The notes: generated by a model not told the origin, from the sequence alone. Positions 54,256-63,234 are shown, counted from the stretch's first letter. The stretch: 64,000 nucleotides of DNA from Flavobacteriaceae bacterium UBA1903 (GCA_002337605.1 DDGL01000002.1:75841-139840); one strand, 5' to 3'. A program made the numbers and translations.

Positions 54256-54291
54256 AAAACCGCACTATTGATAAAATAGTGCGGTTTTTTT
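54256..54291 (+). terminator. Rho-independent terminator after the DUF2383 gene
   Basis: AAAACCGCACTATT-GATA-AAATAGTGCGGTTTTTT, a long perfect stem ending in a T-run. Its A-rich left side could also serve the convergent peptidase gene. Confidence 0.85.
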
Positions 54292-54325
54292 AGTTATAAT
54301 ATTACGACTCTAAACTGTTGGTAAT

Positions 54326-55333
54326 TTAAAGTTTATCTGCTGTAATACGTTCTTCACGATTCGCTACTTCCCAGGCTGTCTGAAATATAAGTTGGGTACG
54401 TTTAGCGTATAAGTCATATTCAATCTTGTCCGGAGTATCGGTTGGCTTGTGGTAATCTTCGTGTACTCCGTTAAAGTAAAAGATAATTGGAATGTTGTTT
54501 TTTGCAAAGTTGTAATGATCACTTCGGTAGTAAAAACGATTTGGATCATTCTCATCATTAAACTTATAATCCAATTCCAGGTCACTATATTTTTCAGCAA
54601 CAGCTTCAGAAACATCGTGTAATTCCTGGCTTAGTTTATCGCTACCAATCAAATATATGTAATTAGGCGTGTCCTTTTTGTCTGGATCTATTCGACCAAT
54701 CATATCGGTATTCAAATTCGCTACTGTATTCGCCAATGGAAAGATAGGATTCTCAGTATAATATTTTGAACCATACAGGCCTATTTCCTCACCCGTAACG
54801 TGTAAGAATAAAATAGAGCGCTTAGGACCCTTTCCGTTTTTTACAGCTTGCTGAAATGCTTCAGCAATTTCCAGCATAGCAATAGTTCCACTTCCGTCAT
54901 CATCGGCACCATTAAAAATCTCTCCATTTTCCATCCCTACGTGGTCGTAATGTGCAGAAAGCACTATAATCTCATCCGGCTTTTCGCTTCCTTTAATAAA
55001 AGCGACCACATTTTCAGAACTCTTCGGTTCTTTCATTCGTCTGAAGTATTCAGCTGGAATATTCTGATAGTAGTTGTTTTCCTCTATAGGAGAAGCAATA
55101 CCCTGATCCTGATAAAAATTACGTAGGTATTCTGCCGCTAATTTCTGCCCCTTTTCTCCGGTCATCCTTCCTTGCATCTCATCGCTGGCAAACTCGTATA
55201 AATGTGTTTTCAGTTCTGCTGAAGTTATGGTATTGGCATAGTCTTCACGAGACATGTTCTTGCCCTTATTAGTTTGAGCAGAATTACACCCAACCGCCAA
55301 TATTGTCAGGGCTGTTATAAATAGTACTTTCAT
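54326..55333 (-). CDS. M28-family zinc aminopeptidase lipoprotein
   Basis: A 335-residue protein with lipobox LTILAVGC. The M28 zinc site is visible: LSAHYDHVG, NGADDDGSGTIAMLEIAEAF, HVTGEEIGLYGSKYY (catalytic Glu-Glu) and NLNTDMIGRID; a C-terminal His lies in RSDHYNFAKNNIPIIFYFNG. It probably trims peptides in the periplasm or at the surface. The convergent terminator lies just beyond its stop. Confidence 0.93.
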   Translation of the reverse strand: MKVLFITALTILAVGCNSAQTNKGKNMSREDYANTITSAELKTHLYEFASDEMQGRMTGEKGQKLAAEYLRNFYQDQGIASPIEENNYYQNIPAEYFRRMKEPKSSENVVAFIKGSEKPDEIIVLSAHYDHVGMENGEIFNGADDDGSGTIAMLEIAEAFQQAVKNGKGPKRSILFLHVTGEEIGLYGSKYYTENPIFPLANTVANLNTDMIGRIDPDKKDTPNYIYLIGSDKLSQELHDVSEAVAEKYSDLELDYKFNDENDPNRFYYRSDHYNFAKNNIPIIFYFNGVHEDYHKPTDTPDKIEYDLYAKRTQLIFQTAWEVANREERITADKL

Positions 55334-55413
55334 CTAGTGATATTTTTGATTAAAAAACGGGTAAATATACAAAGTGTTACGAAGTTGAAGGAACTTTTGT
55401 GGATTACTTAACG

Positions 55414-55460
55414 CTATTCTCTATTCTCTATTCTCTATTCTCTATTCTCTATTCTCTATT
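55414..55460. repeat. Heptanucleotide tandem repeat (CTATTCT)x6.7
   Basis: 47 bp of perfect CTATTCT repeats, between the M28 start and the persulfide-dioxygenase promoter. It ends about 10 bp upstream of the expected -33 position (the -7 box is at 55496-55503). Copy-number slippage here could change promoter strength. Confidence 0.9.
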
Positions 55461-55495
55461 ATTAATTTATCTGAAAAGGAAACAACAACTATTCT

Positions 55496-55503
55496 TATCT
55501 TTG
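55496..55503 (+). promoter_or_regulatory. -7 box of the persulfide dioxygenase gene
   Basis: TATCTTTG matches TAnnTTTG exactly, 17 bp before the ATG at 55521. The -33 region (about 55470-55476, TTATCTG) is weak, which leaves room for control from the adjacent tandem repeat. Confidence 0.45.
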
Positions 55504-55520
55504 CAAAAAACCTGAAGACA

Positions 55521-56924
55521 ATGAATGTTGAACAACTATACACAGGCTGTTTAAGCCAGGGAGCCTACTATATTGAAAGTAATGGAGAGGTGGCAATTTT
55601 AGACCCGTTGCGGGAAACCAAGCCCTATCTGGATCGCGCCAAGCGGGACAATGCTTCCGTAAAGTATATTTTTGAAACACATTTTCATGCTGATTTTGTA
55701 AGTGGACATCTATCCCTTAGCGAGGCAACAGGAGCACCCATTGTCTACGGTCCTAATGCCAACCCGAGTTTTGACGCAATTATTGCTGAAGATGGTCAGG
55801 AATTTAAAGTAGGGGAACTTACCCTGAAAGTGCTACATACTCCTGGACATACCTTGGAAAGTACTACCTACTTACTAAGAGATGCCAACGGAAAAGACTA
55901 TTGTATCTTTAGTGGTGACACACTGTTTTTAGGGGATGTAGGAAGACCGGATCTTGCCCAGAAGGGTGCCGATATGACCCAGGAAGATCTTGCAGGTATT
56001 TTGTATGATAGCCTTCGTAATAAAATTATGCCTCTGGCAGACGATGTAATAGTATACCCTGCCCACGGAGCAGGTTCGGCGTGTGGAAAGAATATGATGA
56101 AGGAAACCGTGGATACATTGGGCAACCAGAAAAAAATGAATTATGCGCTTCGTGAAGATATGACCAAAGCAGAATTTATCGCCGAAGTAACCGACGGTCT
56201 CTTACCGCCTCCCTCCTATTTTCCATTAAATGTAAAGATGAATAAAGAGGGCTACGATAATATTACAGATGTATTGGAACGAGGTACTAAAAAACTAAGC
56301 CCCAAAGAATTTGAAGCCTTAGCAAATGCCACAGGTGCAGTGGTACTAGATGTGAGACACCAAAAAGATTTTATGGAAGCGCATATTCCGCAATCTATTT
56401 TTATAGGAATTGACGGCGGATTTGCCCCTTGGGTAGGTGCCATGATTGCCGACGTGGAGCAACCTATTTTGTTGATTACCCCGGAAGGTCGCGAGCAGGA
56501 AACAGTGACCAGGTTGTCGCGTGTTGGGTTTGACAAAACCCTTGGATTTCTGGAAGGCGGCATAAAAGCCTGGAAAGATGCTGGTAAAGAAACCGATCGT
56601 ATGCAGTCTGTCTCTGCTGAAACATTAAAAAGCCAGTTGCCCAACAATGTTCCCGTTTTTGATGTTAGAAAAGACGGTGAGTTTGAAAACGCCCATATCC
56701 CTACAGCAAAACATACTTCGCTGGAGTTTATTAATCAGCATTTAGATACATTTCCAAGCGATGAACCTTTTTATGTGCATTGTGCCGGCGGATATCGTTC
56801 GGTAATTGCTTCTTCCATTTTAAAAGCACGTGGCATTCATAATGTAATAGATGTTGCAGGGGGTTTTAAAGCTATTAAAGAAGCAGGAATTGCAGTTACT
56901 TCATCTTCCTGTGCATCCTCGTAG
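55521..56924 (+). CDS. Persulfide dioxygenase-rhodanese fusion (MBL fold plus two rhodanese domains)
   Basis: A 467-residue protein. The N-terminal ~235 residues are a metallo-beta-lactamase-fold persulfide dioxygenase (ETHFHADFVSGHLSL, HTPGHTLEST, FSGDTLFLGDVGRPDL, YPAHGAGSACG), which oxidises glutathione- or bacillithiol-persulfide to sulfite. The first rhodanese (~265-355) has LLITPEGREQE in place of the Cys loop and is probably inactive. The second (~365-455) has VHCAGGYRS with catalytic Cys421. It detoxifies sulfide and persulfide in the cytoplasm. The GNAT gene follows by 5 bp. Confidence 0.93.
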   Translation: MNVEQLYTGCLSQGAYYIESNGEVAILDPLRETKPYLDRAKRDNASVKYIFETHFHADFVSGHLSLSEATGAPIVYGPNANPSFDAIIAEDGQEFKVGELTLKVLHTPGHTLESTTYLLRDANGKDYCIFSGDTLFLGDVGRPDLAQKGADMTQEDLAGILYDSLRNKIMPLADDVIVYPAHGAGSACGKNMMKETVDTLGNQKKMNYALREDMTKAEFIAEVTDGLLPPPSYFPLNVKMNKEGYDNITDVLERGTKKLSPKEFEALANATGAVVLDVRHQKDFMEAHIPQSIFIGIDGGFAPWVGAMIADVEQPILLITPEGREQETVTRLSRVGFDKTLGFLEGGIKAWKDAGKETDRMQSVSAETLKSQLPNNVPVFDVRKDGEFENAHIPTAKHTSLEFINQHLDTFPSDEPFYVHCAGGYRSVIASSILKARGIHNVIDVAGGFKAIKEAGIAVTSSSCASS

Positions 56925-56929
56925 CTACT

Positions 56930-57388
56930 ATGAATATTGTCCCCTTTCACGAAAACTATGCAGAAGCCTTCTACAATCTCAACATAGAATGGCTGGAGAC
57001 CTATTTTTATGTGGAAGCCTATGACCGGGAGGTACTAAGCAATCCTCATCACTATATTATTGAACCTGGCGGTCATATTTTTTTCGCTGTTGAAAATGGA
57101 ACAGTCTTAGGCACCGTAGCATTACTGAAAAGAGGGAAGCACGCCTATGAACTCACAAAAATGGCCGTACTTCCCAAATCCAGAGGAAAACAAGTGGGAC
57201 AAAAACTGATGCAGTATTGTATAGATTTTGCTGTAGAAAATAAATTTCAGAAGCTATTCCTATATTCGAATACCATGCTAGCCAATGCCATTCATATTTA
57301 TAAAAAATATGGTTTTGTGGAAGTTTCATTAGAACAGCCTAATCCGTATGAGCGTAGCAATATAAAGATGAACTATATTTTTTCATAG
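56930..57388 (+). CDS. GNAT-family acetyltransferase
   Basis: A 152-residue protein with the GNAT core LTKMAVLPKSRGKQVGQKLMQ (acetyl-CoA loop) and LYSNTMLANAIHIYKKYGFV. It starts 5 bp after the persulfide-dioxygenase stop and is probably co-transcribed. Acceptor unknown. Confidence 0.88.
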   Translation: MNIVPFHENYAEAFYNLNIEWLETYFYVEAYDREVLSNPHHYIIEPGGHIFFAVENGTVLGTVALLKRGKHAYELTKMAVLPKSRGKQVGQKLMQYCIDFAVENKFQKLFLYSNTMLANAIHIYKKYGFVEVSLEQPNPYERSNIKMNYIFS

Positions 57389-57427
57389 TTCCCATTTCAG
57401 TTTGTATCTTTATAGAAAATCGCACCT

Positions 57428-58240
57428 ATGAAGACTTCAGTAGTACTTACCCTGTTATGTATATTTTTTATTTCCTGTAAAGACCCTAAAAAGGAAGGTG
57501 CCGAAGTACCAAAAGAAGATACCGCAACTGTTGAAAACACCACAGGTGATGCTGTAAAATCCACTATTGACATTACTCCAATTTCTCACGCCACCATGGT
57601 TTTAAACTGGGGCGAAAAAATAATCTACGTAGACCCCGTTGGAGGGGCAGTAGCTTTTGAAGGACAGCCCAAACCAGACGTTATCTTACTTACAGACATT
57701 CACGGCGACCACTTTAATATGGAAACACTTCGCGCGGTAACTGCAGACGGCACTGGCATTATTGCCCCGAAAGCAGTAGCCGAAAAAATTGATGAAGAGC
57801 TTCAACAATTAGTGACCGTGTTAGATAATGGAAACACTACCCAAATACAAGGATTAGATAATCTTTCTTTTGAAGCTATCCCAATGTACAATTTACGGGA
57901 AGAAGCCTTGAAATTTCATCCCAAAGGACGAGGCAACGGCTACGTTCTAGACGATGGAAACCAGCGGGTTTATATCTCTGGCGACACTGAAGACATTCCG
58001 GAAATGCGCGCTCTTGAAAACATTGACATCGCTTTTGTATGTATGAACTTACCGTACACGATGCCTGTAAAAAGTGCTGCAAGTGCTGTGGTAGATTTTA
58101 AGCCTAATAAAGTCTTTCCCTACCATTACAGAGGCACCGAGGGTTTAAGCGACGTAGGACTGTTTAAAACCTTGATCATGAAGTCCAGCGTAGCCAATGA
58201 GGTAGAAGTTGTGCAACTCGATTGGTATCCAGCACAATAA
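57428..58240 (+). CDS. MBL-fold metallohydrolase lipoprotein
   Basis: A 270-residue protein with a lipobox (LCIFFISC) and an acidic linker (about 20-45). The MBL motif reads VILLTDIHGDHFN, where the usual first His of THxHxDH is Asp; further sites are YISGDTEDIPE and FPYHYRGTEG. UlaG/YtcJ-like family. Periplasmic or surface; substrate unknown. It has its own -7 box (TATCTTTA, 57405-57412) and is likely transcribed separately from the GNAT gene. Confidence 0.85.
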   Translation: MKTSVVLTLLCIFFISCKDPKKEGAEVPKEDTATVENTTGDAVKSTIDITPISHATMVLNWGEKIIYVDPVGGAVAFEGQPKPDVILLTDIHGDHFNMETLRAVTADGTGIIAPKAVAEKIDEELQQLVTVLDNGNTTQIQGLDNLSFEAIPMYNLREEALKFHPKGRGNGYVLDDGNQRVYISGDTEDIPEMRALENIDIAFVCMNLPYTMPVKSAASAVVDFKPNKVFPYHYRGTEGLSDVGLFKTLIMKSSVANEVEVVQLDWYPAQ

Positions 58241-58348
58241 AAAATAGTTCCATTTTTTTGTTTAAGCTAACTTCCAAAAATTCAAACAGTTAGAGACAAA
58301 GCAATACAAAAGCTGGATTTTTTCAGTAAAAAGAGGTTTTTTTTTCGC

Positions 58349-58356
58349 TACATTTG
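58349..58356 (+). promoter_or_regulatory. -7 box upstream of the TPR-LytTR gene
   Basis: TACATTTG matches TAnnTTTG, 30 bp before the ATG at 58386. No clear -33 is seen in the T-rich stretch upstream. Confidence 0.35.
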
Positions 58357-58385
58357 AGAGTAATCAACTAGTATAGCTCCCTCTT

Positions 58386-60119
58386 ATGTATCCCCTCACC
58401 CAGTTGCCTAGGGCAATTTTATTTTTTTTTATTCTTGGTATTTCGGCAACAGCATTTACACAAAACCTTACTGATGCTACGGTTGAAAGTTTAGTAAATA
58501 GAGCTCGAAAAAACACCAATAATTCAGACAGTCTTAAAGCAATTGGCAACCAAACACTGGTACACGCAAAAAAGGAAGATTTAGCACTAGGAAAGATGGA
58601 GGCCTACTTTATGCTCGGGTATTCATCCTACCTTAAAGGGGATTTTAAAGAAGCTATAAACGCTTTCGAAAAAGGTTTAGAAAAAGCACCACAAGATCCC
58701 GAAACGTATCCTACCGCCTACAGATTGCTAAAAAACAAAGCTATCGCATATGTACGCTTGGGAAAACCCGATAGCGCACAAGTGATCTTCAAACATGTAG
58801 TAGACCTTACAAAAGAAAGAAACGATGCAAAAAACCATGCCAAGGCGTTAAGCGATTATGCCATTGGCATTAAAAATAAAGGCGATTATAGCCAGGCCCT
58901 GGATATTTACGCCAGAACTATGGAAATATGGGACAGTCTTGGTGTAGACAGGTACAAAACGAGTCTTCTTTTAAATATTGGTCTGGCCCAGAACAACCTG
59001 AAACAAACAGACCGTAGTATCCAGACCTATCACGAAGGACTGGCATTGGCTAAAAAGTTTAAGGTTGATAGGGACATTTACCGGTTTTACAATAACCTGG
59101 CTGTAAATTATACTAATAAAAAGCAATACGATTCATCCCTTTATTACTCCCGTAAATCTGCAGTTTATTATAAAAAAAACAATAGTGGCGCGTCCGAAGC
59201 ACTGGCATATCAGAATATGGGAAAAGCTTTTATGTTACTGGCACAACAGGACAGCGCAAGTTACTACTACACAAAAGCTGAAACCAGCTATAAAAACACC
59301 GGTGCTAAAGCAAGGTTGGGCGAATTGTATTTTTTGAGAAGTAGTAATAACCACAAACAAGAAGACTATCAAGCTGCATTAAAGTATTCAGACAGTGCAA
59401 TTAACATATTTAAAGACCTTACGCTTGTCGCTAATTTGAAAGATTCCTACGACCAAAGAGCCTTAATCTTAGAAGCTACAGGAGATTTTAAAACAGCGAA
59501 CAAGTATATAAAAGCGGCTAAAAAGCTAGAAGACGAAGCTTACAAAACTGAAAATGTAGAGAAACTCAACGAAATTATTACAAAATACCAGGTAGAGAAA
59601 AAAGATGCTCAAATAGAAGACTTAAGCACTCAAAAATCTATTTATAAATCTACCTCCTTTTTGGTGGGGGTCATTTCATTAGTATTACTCTTTATCGTAA
59701 TTATTTTCTGGCTACGAAATAAAAAGTCAAAAAAAGAGCTGGAAGTATTACGGGAGGAGTTAAAGAATTATAATGCTGCAACTGCAGCTGAAAATGCTCC
59801 GACACTGCTTCATCTTAAAAGCAAAGCAGTACTAAACACAAAAGAATTACTTTACGTAAAGTCTGACGGGCACTACCTTGAATTTTATACACAGGACAAC
59901 GCCAAACCCGAAATTGACCGACACACCCTCAAAGAAATGTCGGAGCGATTGGCTACGGAAGGTTTTGCACAAATACATAAATCGTATCTGGTAAATTTAG
60001 ATTACATCCGTATTATCAACTCTACAAAACTTATGCTGGAGGATGGCACCTGGCTCCCTCTTTCAAGAACGTACAAACCAAAATTGAAAGAAACGTTATT
60101 GCACACAGCAACTTCGTAA
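58386..60119 (+). CDS. Membrane-bound TPR sensor with LytTR DNA-binding domain
   Basis: A 577-residue protein with an N-terminal signal or anchor (RAILFFFILGISATAFTQ). About 30-400 is a row of tetratricopeptide repeats (for example GDFKEAINAFEKGLEKAP, GDYSQALDIYARTMEIW, DYQAALKYSDSAINIFKD) that should face the periplasm. A membrane helix lies at about 422-443 (STSFLVGVISLVLLFIVIIF). A cytoplasmic LytTR domain (~475-577: KELLYVKSDGHYLEFYTQDN, KSYLVNLDYIRIINSTKL, WLPLSRTYKPKL) binds DNA. It is a one-component membrane regulator and may control the next genes. Confidence 0.9.
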   Translation: MYPLTQLPRAILFFFILGISATAFTQNLTDATVESLVNRARKNTNNSDSLKAIGNQTLVHAKKEDLALGKMEAYFMLGYSSYLKGDFKEAINAFEKGLEKAPQDPETYPTAYRLLKNKAIAYVRLGKPDSAQVIFKHVVDLTKERNDAKNHAKALSDYAIGIKNKGDYSQALDIYARTMEIWDSLGVDRYKTSLLLNIGLAQNNLKQTDRSIQTYHEGLALAKKFKVDRDIYRFYNNLAVNYTNKKQYDSSLYYSRKSAVYYKKNNSGASEALAYQNMGKAFMLLAQQDSASYYYTKAETSYKNTGAKARLGELYFLRSSNNHKQEDYQAALKYSDSAINIFKDLTLVANLKDSYDQRALILEATGDFKTANKYIKAAKKLEDEAYKTENVEKLNEIITKYQVEKKDAQIEDLSTQKSIYKSTSFLVGVISLVLLFIVIIFWLRNKKSKKELEVLREELKNYNAATAAENAPTLLHLKSKAVLNTKELLYVKSDGHYLEFYTQDNAKPEIDRHTLKEMSERLATEGFAQIHKSYLVNLDYIRIINSTKLMLEDGTWLPLSRTYKPKLKETLLHTATS

Positions 60120-60290
60120 CAAAATTTTCTTCTTAGTTCGTTGCCTGTTTAACGTTACTCACGAAGAACGCATAAAATCACACCTGTCATTTGTGACAAC
60201 AAACACGTTAGTAGTGACATAAATCCTTATGTTATAGGAGATTTCATATAGTTTAGCAGTAAGAACTACTCAACTAGTTAACCCCGTAAT

Positions 60291-60761
60291 ATGTTACTTA
60301 TGAAATCTCAAACCCCATTAAACTTTTTGAAAATAGCTTCCAGAGAGTCACAATCTTTACAGCTACATTCGCCAAAAAAGAAAATTGAACGCTTTGCAGA
60401 AAAGTTTATAACCCATCATTCAAAAATTGACGCTGTAACTGCTGCTGAAGATAATATCAGGTATTTATACAATGATGTTACCGCACTCAAGAAGCTAGAA
60501 AAAATGGTTTCCTTATACGAAACTATTGAAAGCGATCTTATGAATAAAGGGGTAGATACTTCATTAGTAGCCACCATTACACCCCAGGAAGAAACTATCA
60601 TCACATTAATTGCTGAAGGGTTACAGACCAAGCAAATTGCTGCCGCGTTGTTTATTTCAGAACATACCGTACAAACCCACCGCAAAAATATTTACAAAAA
60701 GCTGAATGTAACCTCAGTAACAGACTTGGTAAAAATTTCAATGCTGTTGCTGGTACTCTAA
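60291..60761 (+). CDS. LuxR-type HTH transcription factor
   Basis: A 156-residue protein (start ATG 60291 or 60300). The C-terminal ~65 residues are a LuxR helix-turn-helix: TPQEETIITLIAEGLQTKQI, then ISEHTVQTHRKNIYKKLNV. The N-terminal ~90 residues are helical, with no recognisable receiver domain. The upstream gap holds TGTCA-TTTG-TGACA (60185-60198), a short palindrome that could be an operator. It follows the TPR-LytTR gene by ~170 bp and may be part of the same circuit. Confidence 0.85.
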   Translation: MLLMKSQTPLNFLKIASRESQSLQLHSPKKKIERFAEKFITHHSKIDAVTAAEDNIRYLYNDVTALKKLEKMVSLYETIESDLMNKGVDTSLVATITPQEETIITLIAEGLQTKQIAAALFISEHTVQTHRKNIYKKLNVTSVTDLVKISMLLLVL

Positions 60762-60847
60762 AGGATCCATCTCATTTTCTGGTAGCCAGCACCCTCTTTT
60801 TCAGAATTAAATAGTATGTTTATGTAACTACTTTAAACATTCCTATT

Positions 60848-61057
60848 ATGAAAAAGGCTCTATGTATACTACTATTATTTTTTACACCAATTAGCCTGCT
60901 TGCGCAAAATAATGATGGTGATAAATTAATTTCAGGATTATCTATTGCTCTTATAGTTCTTATAGGGCTTCTGATCTATATGGCTATAAAGCTTCAAAAG
61001 ACTCAACGAGAGAACCTGTCCTTGCGCTCAAAACTAGAACACCAAAAGAAAAGCTAA
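60848..61057 (+). CDS. Small membrane protein with signal peptide
   Basis: A 69-residue protein: signal peptide (MKKALCILLLFFTPISLLAQ), a short polar piece, one membrane helix (about 30-47, LSIALIVLIGLLIYMAI) and a charged tail (KTQRENLSLRSKLEHQKKS) that looks like a short coiled coil. No family recognised. It lies 86 bp after the LuxR-type gene and could be its target or partner. Confidence 0.6.
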   Translation: MKKALCILLLFFTPISLLAQNNDGDKLISGLSIALIVLIGLLIYMAIKLQKTQRENLSLRSKLEHQKKS

Positions 61058-61066
61058 AACAAACTT

Positions 61067-63097
61067 TTATTTATACTTTTCAAACCATGCCAGGGTGTGT
61101 GCTACCTTGGTAATTAAATTGCTGGGACGTGCTGCTATGCCATGTGAGGCTTCCGGAATTTCCACTAACACGGTCTCAATTTTTCTTAATTTTAAGGCAT
61201 GATATAATTGCTTTGCTTCACTTGGTGGCGTACGCAAATCGTCCATTCCTACCATAACCATTGTGGGTGTTTCAACGTTACCTACCAGCGAAAGCGGTGA
61301 GAATTTCCAGTAGTTTTCAAAATTCTCCCACGGTTGCCCTGGGTAACGGGAATTGGCATACCCGTAATAATTATCAGCTACTAATGTTTTACTGATCCAG
61401 TTCATCACAGGTTTAGCCACTACGGCGGCTTTAAACTCATTGTTTTTACCAATAATCCAGGCTGTCATAATACCCCCGGCACTTCCTCCTGTAACGTACA
61501 AATGCTCTTTGTCTGCCACACCTTTGTTTACCAATTCATGTACCCCATCCATCACGTCGTTATAATCTTCGCCAGGGTAGTTGTTGTAAAGCAAGTTTCC
61601 AAATTCTTCTCCATAACTTGTACTCCCACGCGGATTGGGATAAAAAACCACATACCCTGCAGCGGCATACAATTGTATCTCAGCAGAAAAATGAGGTCCA
61701 TAATTTAAAATAGGCCCTCCATGATTTTCAACCAGCAAAGGAGCTGGTTGCGATTTATTATGATTGGGCGGATACACCACCCAACCTTGCACCTTGCGGC
61801 CATCTACAGTAGAAGTATACCATATTTCTTCTACCTCCCCCATGGTTCTGTAGTTGAGCAGGTCTTCATTTAAGGCCGTAAGCACTTCTGGTGTCTTTCC
61901 TCTTTTAGATAGCACGGCAACATCGGCCGGGCGATCTGTTTTTGAAAGTGTATAGGCAATGTTTCCGTTGTTTGAAACAGAAAAACTTCCGCTGGCATAC
62001 GGTCTTCCCAGAGTGGTTCCCCCTACATTGTCTACTAGTTCTGTTAAATTTCCGCTTAGGTCCAAATAGCCTAGCTTCGTAAGTCCTAAATCGTTATACT
62101 GAACGTATAGTCCTTTGCTATCCCTTGCCCAAACTGCATCACTAATACTTCGGTCTATCTTGAGGGTTAGCACCTTCTTTTCAGAACCGTCAATATTCAT
62201 AAGCTGTAATTTTCGGGTCTGATAGGTTTGTACCTTATCTACAAAGCCAAGGTAAGCAATATGCTTTCCATCCGGAGAAACCTGAGGGGAACCATCGGGA
62301 CCATTGGCGTCTGTAAGGGCATTTATAACTCCTGTCTGGGTGCCTACTGAATAGACTTCGCTGTTTCTGAAATCGTACTCCCAGTCTTCGTTCCTGTTAG
62401 CTGAAAAATAAATATTCGCACCATTAGCTCCCCAGGAAAGACTACCTCCATGGTTAAAATCGCCCGAAGTCAATTGTCGAGGCGCTCCCCCTTCTGCAGA
62501 AATGGTAAAAATATGGTTGAAGCCTGGCTTTAAATATCCTGCTCCATCGGCCTCGTGTTTTAATCTATCTGTAATGCGAGGTGCTTCTGCCCACTTCGCA
62601 TCTTTTGGTTTTTCAGGCATTTTTGCTAAAACCGGGGCTTTTGCATCCACTTTCATACTAAAAGCTATGTGTTTCCCGTCGGGTGACCAGGCGATATTTG
62701 AGGGACTGTTCTCTAACTGAGTGAGTTTTGCCAATGCACCGTTGGCCATCCAGTACACAAAAATTTCACTACCGCTATCTCCACTGCTCACAAAAGCTAT
62801 CCTGTCGCCACTTGGTGACCATCTGGCAGAGCTTTCATTTTCTTCTCTACCGGTAAGCTTGTAATGTTTTTTTTCTTCCGAAGTTGAAACCATCCAAAGA
62901 TCTCCTTTAGACTTATCTTTCATAATATCAAAACCCGTACGGCGATAGACCACGTGGTCCCCATTGGGAGAAATTTGCGGATCATCAGCATATTCAAGCT
63001 GGAAAACATCCAGAGATTCAAAAGGTTTTTGGATTTGTGCATGTACCTGAAATACACTCAGCAGCCCCACAAGAAGAAAAAGTTTTAATACGTTCAT
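61067..63097 (-). CDS. Exported S9-family serine peptidase with beta-propeller
   Basis: A 676-residue protein with a signal peptide (MNVLKLFLLVGLLSVFQVHAQ). About 25-400 is a TolB/WD40-like propeller (PQISPNGDHVVYRRTG, ARWSPSGDRIAFVSSG, IAWSPDGKHIAFSMKV). The C-terminal alpha/beta-hydrolase has VTGGSAGGIMTAW (nucleophile Ser), GMDDLRTPPSEAKQL (Asp) and IPEASHGIAAR (His). It cleaves peptides, often after proline, in the periplasm. The promoter has TTTG and TATCTTTA 20 bp apart, with the -33 inside an inverted repeat. Confidence 0.94.
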   Translation of the reverse strand: MNVLKLFLLVGLLSVFQVHAQIQKPFESLDVFQLEYADDPQISPNGDHVVYRRTGFDIMKDKSKGDLWMVSTSEEKKHYKLTGREENESSARWSPSGDRIAFVSSGDSGSEIFVYWMANGALAKLTQLENSPSNIAWSPDGKHIAFSMKVDAKAPVLAKMPEKPKDAKWAEAPRITDRLKHEADGAGYLKPGFNHIFTISAEGGAPRQLTSGDFNHGGSLSWGANGANIYFSANRNEDWEYDFRNSEVYSVGTQTGVINALTDANGPDGSPQVSPDGKHIAYLGFVDKVQTYQTRKLQLMNIDGSEKKVLTLKIDRSISDAVWARDSKGLYVQYNDLGLTKLGYLDLSGNLTELVDNVGGTTLGRPYASGSFSVSNNGNIAYTLSKTDRPADVAVLSKRGKTPEVLTALNEDLLNYRTMGEVEEIWYTSTVDGRKVQGWVVYPPNHNKSQPAPLLVENHGGPILNYGPHFSAEIQLYAAAGYVVFYPNPRGSTSYGEEFGNLLYNNYPGEDYNDVMDGVHELVNKGVADKEHLYVTGGSAGGIMTAWIIGKNNEFKAAVVAKPVMNWISKTLVADNYYGYANSRYPGQPWENFENYWKFSPLSLVGNVETPTMVMVGMDDLRTPPSEAKQLYHALKLRKIETVLVEIPEASHGIAARPSNLITKVAHTLAWFEKYK

Positions 63098-63118
63098 AGG
63101 TGAAAAATATTTGAACTC

Positions 63119-63150
63119 TAAAGATAGTGAGTTTGAACGGGCTGTTCAAA
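63119..63150 (-). promoter_or_regulatory. S9 peptidase promoter with overlapping inverted repeat
   Basis: Read leftward, TTTG (63150-63147) and TATCTTTA (63126-63119) are spaced by 20 nt, an excellent Bacteroidota promoter. TTTGAAC (63132-63138) and GTTCAAA (63144-63150), read on the plus strand, form a perfect 7-bp inverted repeat over the -33 region. A third TTTGAAC lies at 63110-63116, near the probable transcription start. A repressor or activator site is likely. Confidence 0.6.
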
Positions 63151-63164
63151 TGACGGGTATTAAA

Positions 63165-63234
63165 AAGAGGCTATCTATAAAGGTATTTTAGTCTGTTAAT
63201 TTAACATCCAAATTTACTTTTTAAACAGCCTCTT
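63165..63234 (-). terminator. Terminator-like inverted repeat after ettA
   Basis: Read leftward, AAGAGGCT (63234-63227) pairs with AGCCTCTT (63172-63165), then a T-run follows; a perfect 13-bp palindrome (TGTTAATTTAACA, 63194-63206) sits inside the loop. It lies beyond the ettA stop. Confidence 0.65.

Noticed and set aside
55414..55460. CRISPR-like repeat
   Set aside because: The repeats are 7 bp, tandem, without spacers and without cas genes nearby.
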